From assembly GCF_023073715.1 (NCBI RefSeq), contig NZ_JADPKA010000043.1, positions 59,848 through 123,847 of the forward strand: a stretch of 64,000 bases of DNA, given 5' to 3'. The stretch is from Bradyrhizobium sp. 164. Its GTDB lineage: Bacteria > Pseudomonadota > Alphaproteobacteria > Rhizobiales > Xanthobacteraceae. The translations under genes and the position numbers were made by a program. Of the stretch, positions 1 through 9,094 are shown piece by piece. How positions within the stretch are numbered: position 1 is the first letter of the stretch; each line of letters starts with the position of its first letter. The notes beneath the pieces are model-generated. The model saw only the letters and a program-made list of their open reading frames with translations. It did no database searches and was not told the DNA's origin.

Positions 1-63
1 TTTGTAGCCAGTTACCAATCGTCCATCTCTGTCGGCTCAAGTGCCGGTCGATAGGGGCCGGCG

Positions 64-2463
64 ATGTATCAAGTTCTCTTCTGTCTCACCGACGAGCACG
101 ATTGGCGACTGGTCGCGCTTGGCGCTGCGGTGTGTCTGCTCGCCAGCGCGGCGGCAATCAGCCTGTTTCAACGCGCACGCGCGACGCAGGGGCCCGGGCG
201 TCTGGTCTGGATCGCTCTGGATGCCGCCGTCAGCGGATGCGGCATCTGGGCGACGCATTTCATCGCGATGCTCGCCTACGGGCCGGGCGGTGCCGGCGCC
301 TACAACATCCCGGTAACGCTCCTCTCCTTGATCCTTGCGATCTCCGTGACCTTCGTGGGGCTGAGCATCGCGGTATCGTCCTCGCGCCAGGTGTGGATCG
401 CCCTCGGCGGCGCGATTGTCGGCTCTGGTGTTGCGGCGATGCACTACACCGGCATGGCGGCGCTGGAGATTCCGGCGCGGGTGGCCTGGATCGGAAGCAC
501 GGTTGCCGCCTCGGTGCTGTTCGGAATCGTCTTTGCGGCCTTCGCATTGTTCATCGCCGCGCGGCGCGACGACCTCTCCCATACGCTGAGCGCGACTGCG
601 CTGCTGACGCTTGCCATCGTCGCGCATCATTTCACCGCGATGGGAGCGGTGCTGCTGACGCCGGACCCGACCCGCGCGATCAGCGGGCTCTCCATCCCGC
701 CGGCCTCGCTGTCCTTCCTCACCGCCAGCGCTGCGGTCGCGATCATCGCGATTGCGCTCGTGGCCGCGCTGCTCGACCGCCGCGCCAAGGGCGAACTGGG
801 GCGCCAGCAGATCGTGCTGGACAGCGCCCTCGAGAACATGTCGCAAGGACTGTGCATGTTTGACGCGAACGGCAAGATCATCCTGTTCAACGAGCGCTAT
901 GCCGCGATGCTCCGTCGCACCGACATCCTGCTCACCGGCCGCCTTTTGGTCGACGTGCTTAGGGAAGAGCAGGCGAACGGCCAGTGGCAGGGCGACGCGG
1001 ATCAATTCTTCGCCCGCCTCGTCGCCGACGCGCGGGAGGGACGCACCACGACCGACGTCGTCAACCGGTTCGGCCGCTCCATCCGGGTGGTCAACCAGCC
1101 GATGCAGGGCGGCGGCTGGGTCGCCACTTTCGAGGACATCACCGAATGGCTGGAGGCGCAGGCCAAGATCTCGCACATGGCGCGCCATGATGCGCTGACC
1201 AGCCTGCCGAACCGCGTGCTGTTCCACGAACAACTCGAGCATGGGCTGCGCCGGACCACGTCGGGCGACCAGCTCGCGGTGCTTTGTCTTGATCTCGATC
1301 ACTTCAAGGACATCAACGACTCGCTCGGCCACCCCATCGGCGATGCGCTGCTAAAGGAAGTCGGCCGCAGGCTGAAGTCCACCGTCGGCGAGCACGACAC
1401 CGTGGCGCGGCTCGGCGGCGACGAGTTTGCGGTGGTCCAGATCGGACGTTCCGAGGAAACCGCTGCGAGATCGCTTGCCGGGCGCCTGGTCGAGGTGATC
1501 TCGGCGCCTTACGAGATCGACGACCATCAGATCGTGATCGGCGTCTCGATCGGCATCTCGCTGTCGCCGCAGGATGGCAGCCATCCGGACGAGCTCCTGA
1601 AGAACGCAGACCTCGCGCTCTACCGCGCCAAGGCGGACGGCCGCGGCACCTATCGCTTCTTCGAGACCGGCATGGATGCGCGCGCGCAGGCGCGGCGCCT
1701 CCTGGAAATGGATCTGCGCGCGGCGCTGCAACGTGACGAGTTCGTAGCGTATTATCAGCCGATCCGTGACGTCGCGAGCGGCCGCGTCGTCGCCTTCGAG
1801 GCGCTGCTGCGCTGGAACCACCCGCAGCGCGGGCTGATCGCACCGATCAGCTTCATACCGCTGGCCGAGGAGACCGGGCTCATCGTTCAGCTCGGCGAGT
1901 TCGTGCTGCGCTCCGCCTGCACCGACGCGGCGACCTGGCCCGACGATGTCGACGTCGCCGTCAACCTGTCGCCGGTGCAGTTCAAGAGCCCGAACCTGAT
2001 CGCATCGGTGACCGAGGCGCTGGCCATCTCGGGACTTGATGCGCGCCGCCTCGAGCTCGAGATCACCGAATCGGTGCTGCTCCAGAACAGCGAGGCGACG
2101 CTGACGACCCTGCACGAGCTGCGCGCGATGGGCGTGCGGATCTCGCTCGACGATTTCGGCACCGGTTATTCGTCGCTGAGCTATTTGCGCAGCTTCCCGT
2201 TCGACAAGATCAAGATCGATCGCTCGTTCGTATCGGAGCTGGCGACGCGCGAGGATTCCATGGCGATCATCCGCGCTGTGACCGGCCTCGGCCGCAGCCT
2301 CGGTATCGTCACCACGGCGGAAGGCGTCGAGAACGACGCGCAGCTCGAGCTGCTCCGGCGTGAAGGCTGTACCCAGGCGCAAGGCTATTTGTTCAGCAAG
2401 CCGCGGCCTGCTTCCGATATCGCGATCATGCTGGACCGGCCGCGGCTACTCGCGTCGGCGTGA
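64..2463 (+). CDS. MHYT-PAS-GGDEF-EAL cyclic-di-GMP signalling protein
   Basis: Predicted inner-membrane protein that makes and/or breaks cyclic di-GMP, 799 residues. The N-terminal ~230 residues form an MHYT sensor: paired-histidine motifs THFIAM, MHYTGM (about residue 126) and HHFTAM sit in predicted membrane helices, a family thought to sense a gas or metal. A PAS-like segment follows (about 255-360). The GGDEF domain keeps an intact GGDEF motif at residues 451-455, and the EAL domain keeps an intact EAL motif starting at E579 plus DDFGTGYSSL. No RxxD inhibitory site is visible just before GGDEF. Both catalytic signatures are intact, so bifunctionality is possible; which activity dominates cannot be read from sequence. 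The gene is monocistronic; the next gene converges on it only 4 bases away. Confidence 0.93.
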   Translation: MYQVLFCLTDEHDWRLVALGAAVCLLASAAAISLFQRARATQGPGRLVWIALDAAVSGCGIWATHFIAMLAYGPGGAGAYNIPVTLLSLILAISVTFVGLSIAVSSSRQVWIALGGAIVGSGVAAMHYTGMAALEIPARVAWIGSTVAASVLFGIVFAAFALFIAARRDDLSHTLSATALLTLAIVAHHFTAMGAVLLTPDPTRAISGLSIPPASLSFLTASAAVAIIAIALVAALLDRRAKGELGRQQIVLDSALENMSQGLCMFDANGKIILFNERYAAMLRRTDILLTGRLLVDVLREEQANGQWQGDADQFFARLVADAREGRTTTDVVNRFGRSIRVVNQPMQGGGWVATFEDITEWLEAQAKISHMARHDALTSLPNRVLFHEQLEHGLRRTTSGDQLAVLCLDLDHFKDINDSLGHPIGDALLKEVGRRLKSTVGEHDTVARLGGDEFAVVQIGRSEETAARSLAGRLVEVISAPYEIDDHQIVIGVSIGISLSPQDGSHPDELLKNADLALYRAKADGRGTYRFFETGMDARAQARRLLEMDLRAALQRDEFVAYYQPIRDVASGRVVAFEALLRWNHPQRGLIAPISFIPLAEETGLIVQLGEFVLRSACTDAATWPDDVDVAVNLSPVQFKSPNLIASVTEALAISGLDARRLELEITESVLLQNSEATLTTLHELRAMGVRISLDDFGTGYSSLSYLRSFPFDKIKIDRSFVSELATREDSMAIIRAVTGLGRSLGIVTTAEGVENDAQLELLRREGCTQAQGYLFSKPRPASDIAIMLDRPRLLASA

Positions 2464-2467
2464 TGGC

Positions 2468-2902
2468 CTAGCCGCGGCGCACCGCAAAATGCGCGCCGCA
2501 AAATGCCATCACAGCGCCGAGGCACAGCGCAGCGAGCCCGGCCAGGACGCCCGAGACCGTTGGGATCGGGCTCGGTGCCGAGGCCGCCTGGCCCGCGCCC
2601 GCGAGCAGTAGCACGCCGACTGCGATCAGGAATTGGCGCATCCGTTGCGGGATCTGGCCGGAGACGGCGCTCTGCATCAATGATGCCGTGAAATAGCCGC
2701 CGGAAAAGCCGACGGTGGCGATCAGCCACCAGGCGATCGCCGCGCCGGCCGGGATGAACTCATGCGTGTCGGCGCGCCAGAGACCGCCGAGGTCGAGCCC
2801 GTAGCGCGCGCCCAGCATGTGCACCGCGAGCGCGAGCAGCACGCCGGAGATCACGGCGGCGCCGAGAATCAGGCGGCGCGGAAAAAAGGTCGTCTCAGCC
2901 AT
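2468..2902 (-). CDS. Hypothetical four-helix membrane protein
   Basis: 144-residue protein beginning MAETTFFPRR with about four hydrophobic segments (residues ~12-32, 52-75, 88-105, 112-135), so predicted integral to the inner membrane. No catalytic motif is recognised. The reading frame runs further upstream, but the ATG at 2902 was chosen because the hydrophobic protein-like sequence starts there and the upstream part looks like translated antisense of the neighbouring gene. It is divergent from the gene at 2981. Function unknown. Confidence 0.7.
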   Translation of the reverse strand: MAETTFFPRRLILGAAVISGVLLALAVHMLGARYGLDLGGLWRADTHEFIPAGAAIAWWLIATVGFSGGYFTASLMQSAVSGQIPQRMRQFLIAVGVLLLAGAGQAASAPSPIPTVSGVLAGLAALCLGAVMAFCGAHFAVRRG

Positions 2903-2980
2903 GCCCCGCTTGTAGGATGGGCGAGGGTGTTCGCGCAAGCGGATCGCTGACGGGATCGCGCGGACGGGATCGATGTCGAG

Positions 2981-3562
2981 ATGCAGGTTTCGGATGCTGA
3001 CGCAGTCACGAGCTATGCCTACAAGGCCTCGCTGATCGGTTCGGCGCACCGCTTCGAGCTGACGGACGAGGGCCTGTCCTGGCACATCGCCGGGCGCTCC
3101 GCGCTGTGGCGCTATGACGAGATCAGCGCGATCCGGCTGTCGTTCCGCCCAGTTTCGATGCAGCAGCACCGCTTTCGCGCCGATGTCAGCCACGCCGATG
3201 GTGGGCGCATCGCGATCCTGTCGACGAGCTGGCAAACGGCCGCGCTGATGGCGCCGCAGGACAGCGGTTTTCGCCAGTTCATCGTCGCGCTGCATGCACG
3301 CATGGCCAAGGCTGGCAGCCGGGCGACGCTGAGCGCGGGCCTCGGCCGCATGGCCTATGCGGCGGTGCTGGTCTTCCTTGCGGTGCTGACGGCGGCGATG
3401 GCGGTGCTGTTGATTCGCGCGCTGATGATCGGCGAGTTCGCCGGCGCGCTGTTCATCCTCGGCTTTGCCGCGCTGTTCGCCTGGCAGGTCGGCGGCTTCG
3501 TCCGGCGCAACCAGCCGCGGAGCTACAGCTTCGATCAATTGCCCCGGTCCTTGCTGCCATAG
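2981..3562 (+). CDS. Hypothetical membrane protein with PH-like N-terminal part
   Basis: 193-residue protein. Residues 1-115 are soluble and beta-rich in pattern (alternating hydrophobics such as FELTDEGLSWHI and EISAIRLSF), resembling the bacterial PH-like or DUF-type domains that precede membrane helices. Residues ~123-145 and ~150-168 are hydrophobic and likely span the membrane. The C-terminus is short and basic. I do not recognise a named family. It is divergent from the small membrane gene at 2468-2902 and converges on the MocR-type gene with a 7-base gap. Confidence 0.7.
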   Translation: MQVSDADAVTSYAYKASLIGSAHRFELTDEGLSWHIAGRSALWRYDEISAIRLSFRPVSMQQHRFRADVSHADGGRIAILSTSWQTAALMAPQDSGFRQFIVALHARMAKAGSRATLSAGLGRMAYAAVLVFLAVLTAAMAVLLIRALMIGEFAGALFILGFAALFAWQVGGFVRRNQPRSYSFDQLPRSLLP

Positions 3563-3569
3563 ACGATCG

Positions 3570-4913
3570 CTACTCCGTCGAGTCGAAATCCTCTTCCTTG
3601 TTGCCGAGCAGCGAGACGATCGTGCGCAGGCCGGAATCGAGCTGCTCGGGCGACGGCGGAGCGAGCGCGAGCCGCACCGCATTCGGTGCATGACCATGAG
3701 CAATTGCGAACGTCGAGGACGGCGTCAGCGCGATGCCGCGCCGGGCTGCCGCGGCGACGAAGGTCTGCGAACGCCAATGCGGTGGCAGCGTCAGCCAGAG
3801 ATGATAGGCGCGCGGATCGGCCGCGAGCTGGTAGCCGGCCAAGAGCCTCGCTGCGGTCTGCTGGCGGCGCGCGGCGTCGATGCGCTTCAGCCTTGTCAGC
3901 TCGGCGACGGTGCCGTCGGCCATCAGCCGCTGGCCCGACGCCAGCGCGTGGCCGGAGGCGATCCAGCCGCCGGTGCGGATCGCGCTCATCACGCTCTCGC
4001 GCAGATGCGGCGGCGCGACCAGGATGCCGAGCGCAAGGCCGGGCGCGACCTTCTTGGACAGGCTGTCGAGCACGATACAGCGGTCGGGCCCGAGCGCCGC
4101 GAGCGGCGCGTCGTCGGCGAGGAAGCCGTAGACGGCGTCCTCGATGATGGTGAGATCGAGCTTCTCGGCGATGCGCATGATGTCGGCGCGCCGCGTTGCG
4201 TTCATGGTGACGCCGAGCGGATTCTGGATGATGGGCTGGAGATACAGCGCCGACAGGTGGGCTTCGCGATGCGCTTTCTGGATGGCGTCGGGCCGCGCGC
4301 CGTGCTCGTCCATCGGGATCGGGACCAGCGTCACGCCGAGCCGCGCGGCGATGCTCTTGACGTAGGGATAGGTCAGGGCCTCGACACCGCAGCGGCCCCC
4401 GGTGGGGACGAGCGCTGCGAGCGCGGCCGCGAGTGACTGCTTGCCGTTGGCGGTAAAGAAAATCTGCTCGGCCTGCGGCGCGAAATCCTTGCGTGCGAGA
4501 TAGGCGGCGGCCGCCACGCGCGCGCTCTTGGTGCCGGTGCTGGTCGAGACGCGCAGCGCGGATTCGAGCGCGTCGACGCGCTCGAGCCCCGCAAGGCTCT
4601 TGGCGATCATCGCCCATTGCTGGGGCAGCAGCGGATAATTGACCTCGAAATTGATGCGCGCGTCGACAGGCTCCCTGATCGTCTCGACTTCGCGCCTGAC
4701 ATCGCCGGAGATGAAGGTGCCGCGGCCGACCTCGCCGACCACGAGCCCGCGACGGAGCAATTCGGTGTAAACCCGGCTCGCGGTCGAGACCGCGATGCCG
4801 CGGTCATAGGCAAAATTGCGCTGCGGCAGCAGCCGGTCGCCGGGCCTTAACCTGCCGTTAGTGATATCGGCCGCAATGGCATCGGCGAGCTTCACGTACT
4901 CGAACTTGGACAT
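3570..4913 (-). CDS. MocR/GntR-type transcriptional regulator with aminotransferase domain
   Basis: 447-residue MocR-family regulator. Residues 1-75 form a GntR-type winged helix (LADAIAADITNGRLRPGDRL, then a recognition-helix region with STASRVYTELLRRGLV and GRGTFI). The rest is a fold-type I aminotransferase-like domain with the PLP-binding lysine in the SLSKK motif (K287). Members of this family usually sense PLP or an amino-acid-derived ligand and repress or activate a nearby gene. No obvious target enzyme is adjacent; the nearest divergent gene encodes a DUF1127 protein. A dyad lies directly upstream of the start codon and may be its operator. Confidence 0.9.
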   Translation of the reverse strand: MSKFEYVKLADAIAADITNGRLRPGDRLLPQRNFAYDRGIAVSTASRVYTELLRRGLVVGEVGRGTFISGDVRREVETIREPVDARINFEVNYPLLPQQWAMIAKSLAGLERVDALESALRVSTSTGTKSARVAAAAYLARKDFAPQAEQIFFTANGKQSLAAALAALVPTGGRCGVEALTYPYVKSIAARLGVTLVPIPMDEHGARPDAIQKAHREAHLSALYLQPIIQNPLGVTMNATRRADIMRIAEKLDLTIIEDAVYGFLADDAPLAALGPDRCIVLDSLSKKVAPGLALGILVAPPHLRESVMSAIRTGGWIASGHALASGQRLMADGTVAELTRLKRIDAARRQQTAARLLAGYQLAADPRAYHLWLTLPPHWRSQTFVAAAARRGIALTPSSTFAIAHGHAPNAVRLALAPPSPEQLDSGLRTIVSLLGNKEEDFDSTE

Positions 4914-4924
4914 TATTGCACCGA

Positions 4925-4944
4925 GAGCAATGTTTTACTTGCTC
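4925..4944. promoter_or_regulatory. Dyad upstream of the MocR-type gene
   Basis: Perfect 6-bp arms GAGCAA and TTGCTC separated by 8 bases, starting 11 bases upstream of the MocR-type ATG. The position suits an autoregulatory operator. The half site TGCTC recurs nearby in altered form. This is inference from symmetry and position only. Confidence 0.35.
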
Positions 4945-5099
4945 CGAGCAGTGTACTGAAGCATTTAGGTTCCATCAAGTTCCGCGATTGAGCCGAGGAG
5001 AGCGAGAGCAATCCCACGGCAAATGAGGTGCAAGCGCTCGAAGCGTCTGCGCCAACGGCATCGGCTTCGCCGCGCGGGACAGCACGCCGGAGAAGAACA

Positions 5100-5336
5100 A
5101 TGACCACGATCTCGCAAACTGCCGGGCGGAGTTTACGCCCCTCCTCATCGAGCGGATTTTTCAGCACGCTCGTCGCCGCCACTTATGCGCTGTTCGACCG
5201 CCTCGAGCGCCGCTCCGCCGTCAAGACGCTGAACCAGCTCGACGACCGCGCCCTGCGCGACATCGGCATCACGCGCAGCCAGATCGAGGACGCCGTCTAC
5301 GGGCAGTTCAAGGCCGAGCTGACGCGGTATTTGTGA
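5100..5336 (+). CDS. DUF1127 (YjiS-like) small protein
   Basis: 78-residue protein starting MTTISQTAGR. The C-terminal half carries the DUF1127 signature: LNQLDDRALRDIGITRSQI. Proteins of this family are short, arginine-rich and common in alphaproteobacteria; some are linked to stress or to phosphate and carbon metabolism, and some to RNA turnover. The frame is open upstream to 5028, but the ATG at 5100 follows a purine-rich GGAGAAGAA stretch and gives the usual family length. Confidence 0.82.
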   Translation: MTTISQTAGRSLRPSSSSGFFSTLVAATYALFDRLERRSAVKTLNQLDDRALRDIGITRSQIEDAVYGQFKAELTRYL

Positions 5337-5542
5337 GACGATGGCGGAGGTGGGGTGACGGCGTTCGCCCTCCGCGTGTCTCAGACACGCTGCAGCGTTT
5401 ACGCTGCGGCGCAGAGTCGGGACCCAGCAGGCCACCGCACTAGCGGATGGATGGGCCCCGGCTCTTGAGCGCACCGATGAAGAAGCGCTGCGCTGCGTCC
5501 AGGGCACGAGCGGGGAGTTTTGTCGCGCGCCTGCATCAACAT

Positions 5543-5660
5543 CGTCGTTGCGAGCCAACGGGTCCGCGCGAAGCGCGGCCCGATGACAGGCTCCGCGAAG
5601 CAATCCAGAATCTATCCGCGGATACATTTTTGGATTGCTTCGCTGCGCTCGCAATGACGG
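5543..5660. repeat. Intergenic palindromic repeat, copy 1
   Basis: Inverted-repeat element. The outer ends read roughly CGTCGTTGCGAG and CTCGCAATGACGG. Inner arms GAAGCAATCCAGAATCT and GGATTGCTTCGCTGCG can pair. It has the longer form, with GGGTCCGCGCGAAGCGCGG and GATGACAGGCT inserted in the left arm, as at 51327. Four other copies occur in the window at 6350, 51327, 54784 and 63790. This is REP/BIME-like; no coding potential. Confidence 0.85.
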
Positions 5661-5760
5661 AGTGTGGGGTGATGGCATCGCGCTTTCAATTCGCATTTCA
5701 ATCGTAGACACACCTTCGCATCCTCGCGGCTTGTTCGCCCGAGCTCTGCTTCGGTGCCTT

Positions 5761-6200
5761 GCCCTCTAATTGAAGAGGGCGCAGGGAAGACCGGGAGCCG
5801 GTTGGCTCCCATGGGCCGCCATGCCAAGAGCAGATTGCGTGTGCTTCATGCATAGCGGACAACAGGGCAACCGGAGACATCCCGGCCTTCCCTGCGCGGA
5901 TGGTTGGAACGGCTTATGTCGCGGTGCTCCCCGGGGAGCGATGCACTATTGCCCCCGTCGCCTTGCCGATAACTGATGCCGCGGTCCGGTTGGGCCGCTC
6001 ACATCACTGCAAGACTTGGCGCACAGACCCCGGGCGCCAGGACCACACGATTTCGCCGTACGCCGATCACACCGGTCGAGTGCGCGAGGTCCCCGCTCAC
6101 GGCTCTCCGCCCTGCGAAGTCCTTCGTGCCGATGTGACCTGCGTCCACCGCCGCCCGGCCCGCGTGTCGTGACGATCGCGATACGCCCCTCTTGCTTGGG
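5761..6200. other. Structured intergenic element, candidate non-coding RNA or repeat
   Basis: No convincing gene lies in 5661-6349, but strong nested complementarity does. Hairpin 5761-5780 has 7-bp arms (GCCCTCT/AGAGGGC). A long helix pairs 5780-5795 with 5881-5896 (15 of 16 positions), and inside it 5798-5804 pairs with 5868-5874 (7 of 7). A 14-base palindrome, GCTCCCCGGGGAGC, follows at 5926-5939. The stretch around 6031-6062 (GGGCGCCAGGACCACACG onward) and GTGACGATCGCGATACGCCC at 6168-6187 look like boxes I remember from repeated Bradyrhizobium intergenic DNA, but that is memory, not a search. The transcribed strand is unknown. Confidence 0.4.
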
Positions 6201-6349
6201 CCGGGTTGCGGAGAGGCATACGTCATTTCCGAATTTCGGTAAAGCGGAATATATCGAACGGCGCGGGTTGACCCAGCCCTGGCGTGTTTTGCCCGACAGG
6301 CAACGCGAGATCTTGTAGGCCGAGCAATGGGCGGACGGTGCCTCGCCAT

Positions 6350-6430
6350 CGTCATTGCGAGCGCAGCGAAGCAATCCAGACTGCCGCCGCGGAAAGACTC
6401 TGGATTGCTTCGCTGCGCTCGCAATGACGG
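6350..6430. repeat. Intergenic palindromic repeat, copy 2 (short form)
   Basis: 81-base inverted repeat. The left arm CGTCATTGCGAGCGCAGCG pairs with the right arm CGCTGCGCTCGCAATGACGG across a short unique centre. It lies just downstream of the UspA-like gene that reads toward it, so it could act as a transcript end. Confidence 0.88.
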
Positions 6431-6445
6431 AGTTGGCTGCGACAC

Positions 6446-6871
6446 TCAGTGCCTGACCACCAGCACCGAGCATTTGGCGTAGCGCACGACGTGTCCGGCG
6501 TTGGAGCCGAGGAAATAGGTGCGCATCGCCGGCCGGTGCGAGGTCATCACGATCAGGTCGGCTTTCATGTGCACCGCTTCCTCCAGGATCTCGTGGTAGA
6601 TGCCGCCCTGGCGCACCACGCTGGAGATGCGGGAGGGTTCGATCCCGGACTCCCGCGCGACGATGGCGAGCGCTTCTTCCGAGGTCTGGCGCTGCTGCTC
6701 GTCGAAATCGGCCGGCACGTATTCGGCCAGCATCACCGGCGTCATCGGCAGCACGTTGAGCAGGCGTACAACGCCGCCCCAGGTTTGCGACAACGTCGCC
6801 GCGGTCGCGATCGCCGGCTTAGCGAGTTCGGTGTCGGCGAGGTCGATGGGCACGAGGATGGACTTGAACAT
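6446..6871 (-). CDS. Universal stress protein (UspA family)
   Basis: 141-residue single Usp domain starting MFKSILVPIDLADTE. Features seen are the N-terminal beta strand with SILVPID, a central LNVLPMTPVML segment, an MKADLIVMTSH strand and the C-terminal GSNAGHVVRYAKCSVLVVR, which matches the ATP-binding G-2x-G-9x-G(S/T) region in altered form. A role in stress survival, probably nucleotide-binding, is family knowledge. The start at 6871 was preferred to 6898 because the Usp fold begins there. Confidence 0.88.
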   Translation of the reverse strand: MFKSILVPIDLADTELAKPAIATAATLSQTWGGVVRLLNVLPMTPVMLAEYVPADFDEQQRQTSEEALAIVARESGIEPSRISSVVRQGGIYHEILEEAVHMKADLIVMTSHRPAMRTYFLGSNAGHVVRYAKCSVLVVRH

Positions 6872-6920
6872 CTGCGCCTCCAATCTTTCGGTCAGCACGT
6901 CTTAGCGGTACGTCGCGCGA

Positions 6921-7457
6921 TCATCCCGATCGAAGCAGCTTGGGGCTGACCAACAGCACCAGTTTGCCGCGGCGGTAGGCCACGTCACCCCAATCCTTGA
7001 CGTCAAAGTCGAAGATCGCAAGCCCCGCGGTGGGCAGGTTGTGGCCGAGTGCCCGCGCGCCGGCCGGATCGCCGCCGCCCATCAGCATGAGCGCGACCTC
7101 GTGCATGCCGGGATTGTGGCCGACCAGCAGCAATTGCTTAGGGTCGGCCGGGGCGGTTGCAGTGCGAATGGCGTCCAGGATCTGCGCGGGATCGGCGCCA
7201 TAAAGTTCCGGCAGGACCTCGACCTGCGGCGCAGCGACGCGGTCCTTCATTGCCTCCCAGGCGATGTCCCAGGTCTGCCGGGCCCGGACGGCATGCGACA
7301 CCAGCACGGTCTCGGGGAAGGGCGGATGGGCGGCGATCCAGTCGCCCATCCGCGCAGCATCCTTGTGGCCGCGGTCGTCGAGCCGGCGATCCTGGTCACG
7401 GCCGCTCGGCGCGTCGGTCTCGGTCTTGGCGTGACGCAGCAGCATCAAACGGCGCAT
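6921..7457 (-). CDS. SixA-type histidine phosphatase
   Basis: 178-residue histidine phosphatase of the SixA branch. The catalytic RH motif is at residues 8-9 (LLRHAKTE). Further family features are SHAVRARQTWDI and the second catalytic histidine in LLLVGHNPGMHEVAL. SixA proteins dephosphorylate phosphohistidine on phosphorelay or PTS proteins; whether this one acts on protein or small molecules is unknown. It reads away from the divergent FAD oxidoreductase gene and is followed by the usp gene on the same strand. Confidence 0.88.
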   Translation of the reverse strand: MRRLMLLRHAKTETDAPSGRDQDRRLDDRGHKDAARMGDWIAAHPPFPETVLVSHAVRARQTWDIAWEAMKDRVAAPQVEVLPELYGADPAQILDAIRTATAPADPKQLLLVGHNPGMHEVALMLMGGGDPAGARALGHNLPTAGLAIFDFDVKDWGDVAYRRGKLVLLVSPKLLRSG

Positions 7458-7528
7458 GGCATTCTCGAATCGTTACGCATCCAGGATAATCAACAGGCGC
7501 GGGTTGAGAACAAGGTGACAAGCGCCCG

Positions 7529-9007
7529 ATGGGTCCGTTAAGAAACGACATGAGCGAGACTTTCACAAGCGTGTCCCAGGAAGAAGCCGGCTTTCGCGAG
7601 CGGACGCGGCTGACGTTCGATCTCGATGCCGACATCTGCGTGATCGGGGCGGGGCTTGCCGGCCTCTCCATCGCGCTGGAGGCGGCCCGGCTCGGGGCCA
7701 GCGTCGCGGTGCTCGAGGGCCGCCATATCGGCTGGAACGCCTCCGGCAACCAGCTCGGCACCGTGATGCCGGGCTTTGCACTGTCGCTCGCGGATCTGAT
7801 CGAGCGCGTCGGTCTCGAGGACGCGCGCGAATTGTGGACGCTGTCGAAGCAAGGCGCCGAGTTCGTCCGCGCCAACGCCACCGAAGAGAACATGCCGGGG
7901 ATCGGCCTCCGCGAGGGCGCGCTGGAAGTGTCCAATGTCGATGACGGCGACCGGCTGATCAGCCGGCTGCAGATGCTGCACGAGGATTTCGACACCGAGG
8001 TCGAGGGCTGGCAGGTCGATCGCGTCCGCGCAGCGCTCAAGACCGATCGCTACTTCCACGGCATCCATTATCCCCGCGCGTTCCAGGTCGACGGCCGCGA
8101 ATATGTGCACGGCCTTGCGGCATTGGCGCGGCGGGCAGGCGCCAGCATCTTCGAGGATACCCCGGTCGTCAGCATCGATCATTCCGGCATCCGCAAGCGC
8201 ATCGTCACGCCCTCGGCGCGGCTGCGCGCGACTCATATCGTGCTCGCCGGCAACATCCATCTCGGCGCGCCCCTGCGGCGCCTGTCGGAGACGTTGCTTC
8301 CGGTCTGGCGCTATGCCGGCATCACCGCGCCGCTTGGCGAGCGCGTGCACGAGATCACCGCCTTCAAAGGATCGGTGATGGATGCTGGCGGCATCGACCA
8401 TTTCCGTATCGTCGACGGCGACCGGCTGATGTGGGAGAGCCCGGTGACCACCTGGGCGGCGCGTCCGCAGCGTTTCGCCGGCGCGGTCAGGCGGCGGATC
8501 CGCACGATTTTTCCCCAGCTCGGCAATGTCGAGATCACCGATATGTTCGGCGGCGCCACCGGCCAGACGGTGCACGGCATGCCGCAGATCGGCCAACTGC
8601 GCAAAGGCCTGTGGGTGGCGAGCGGGTTCGGCCGCCAGGGCATGAACACCTCGGCCATGGCCGGACAGTTGATCGCGCGCAGCATCCTGCGGGGTGATGA
8701 ACGCTGGCGCCTGTTTTCGCCCTTCGAGCTGGTCTGGGCGGGAGGGATGACCGGACGGGTCGCGGGCCAGTTGGTCGGGCTCTGGGGCAGGGCGAGTTCC
8801 GCGGCCGCCGGCTCGCTCGCCCGCTACCGCGAGCGGGCGCGGGTCAAGGACGGGAAACGCGAGGCGCGCCTCGCCGAAGCCAACCGGGCGGCTGGCACCG
8901 GTCCGCGCCGTCTGCCGCCCGGGGTCCGGCCACGGCCGGCACCGCCGCCACGAGCTGCGGCCCAGGCGTCGGAACCAGCCCCGCAGGAGGACAGCGTCTC
9001 GCAATAG
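7529..9007 (+). CDS. FAD-dependent oxidoreductase (DAO family)
   Basis: About 490-residue flavoprotein. The N-terminal Rossmann motif GAGLAGLSIALEA lies after DADICVI, with VAVLEGRHIGWNASG following. This is the D-amino-acid oxidase/glycine oxidase-like superfamily, closest in layout to PuuB-type amine oxidoreductases. A second nucleotide-binding strand (GLWVASGFGRQGMNTSAMAG) lies near residue 365. The last ~65 residues form a basic, proline- and alanine-rich tail not typical of the fold. The substrate is unknown. Two starts are possible: 7529, with AAGGTG 11 bases before, and 7550 (MSETFTS); evidence for either is weak. Confidence 0.85.
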   Translation: MGPLRNDMSETFTSVSQEEAGFRERTRLTFDLDADICVIGAGLAGLSIALEAARLGASVAVLEGRHIGWNASGNQLGTVMPGFALSLADLIERVGLEDARELWTLSKQGAEFVRANATEENMPGIGLREGALEVSNVDDGDRLISRLQMLHEDFDTEVEGWQVDRVRAALKTDRYFHGIHYPRAFQVDGREYVHGLAALARRAGASIFEDTPVVSIDHSGIRKRIVTPSARLRATHIVLAGNIHLGAPLRRLSETLLPVWRYAGITAPLGERVHEITAFKGSVMDAGGIDHFRIVDGDRLMWESPVTTWAARPQRFAGAVRRRIRTIFPQLGNVEITDMFGGATGQTVHGMPQIGQLRKGLWVASGFGRQGMNTSAMAGQLIARSILRGDERWRLFSPFELVWAGGMTGRVAGQLVGLWGRASSAAAGSLARYRERARVKDGKREARLAEANRAAGTGPRRLPPGVRPRPAPPPRAAAQASEPAPQEDSVSQ

Positions 9008-9094
9008 ACCCGAGAATAATTCTGCCCGGAAGTGTAACGTCGGCCGTCAGAAGCCCGTATCTCAGGGCGTGAACGCTCCCGCACGGAGAATGAG

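Noticed and set aside
5946..6473. Overlapping open frames in the 5.7-6.4 kb gene-free region
   Set aside because: They run through palindromic repeats and folded DNA in several frames at once, with no ribosome sites or protein-like composition.
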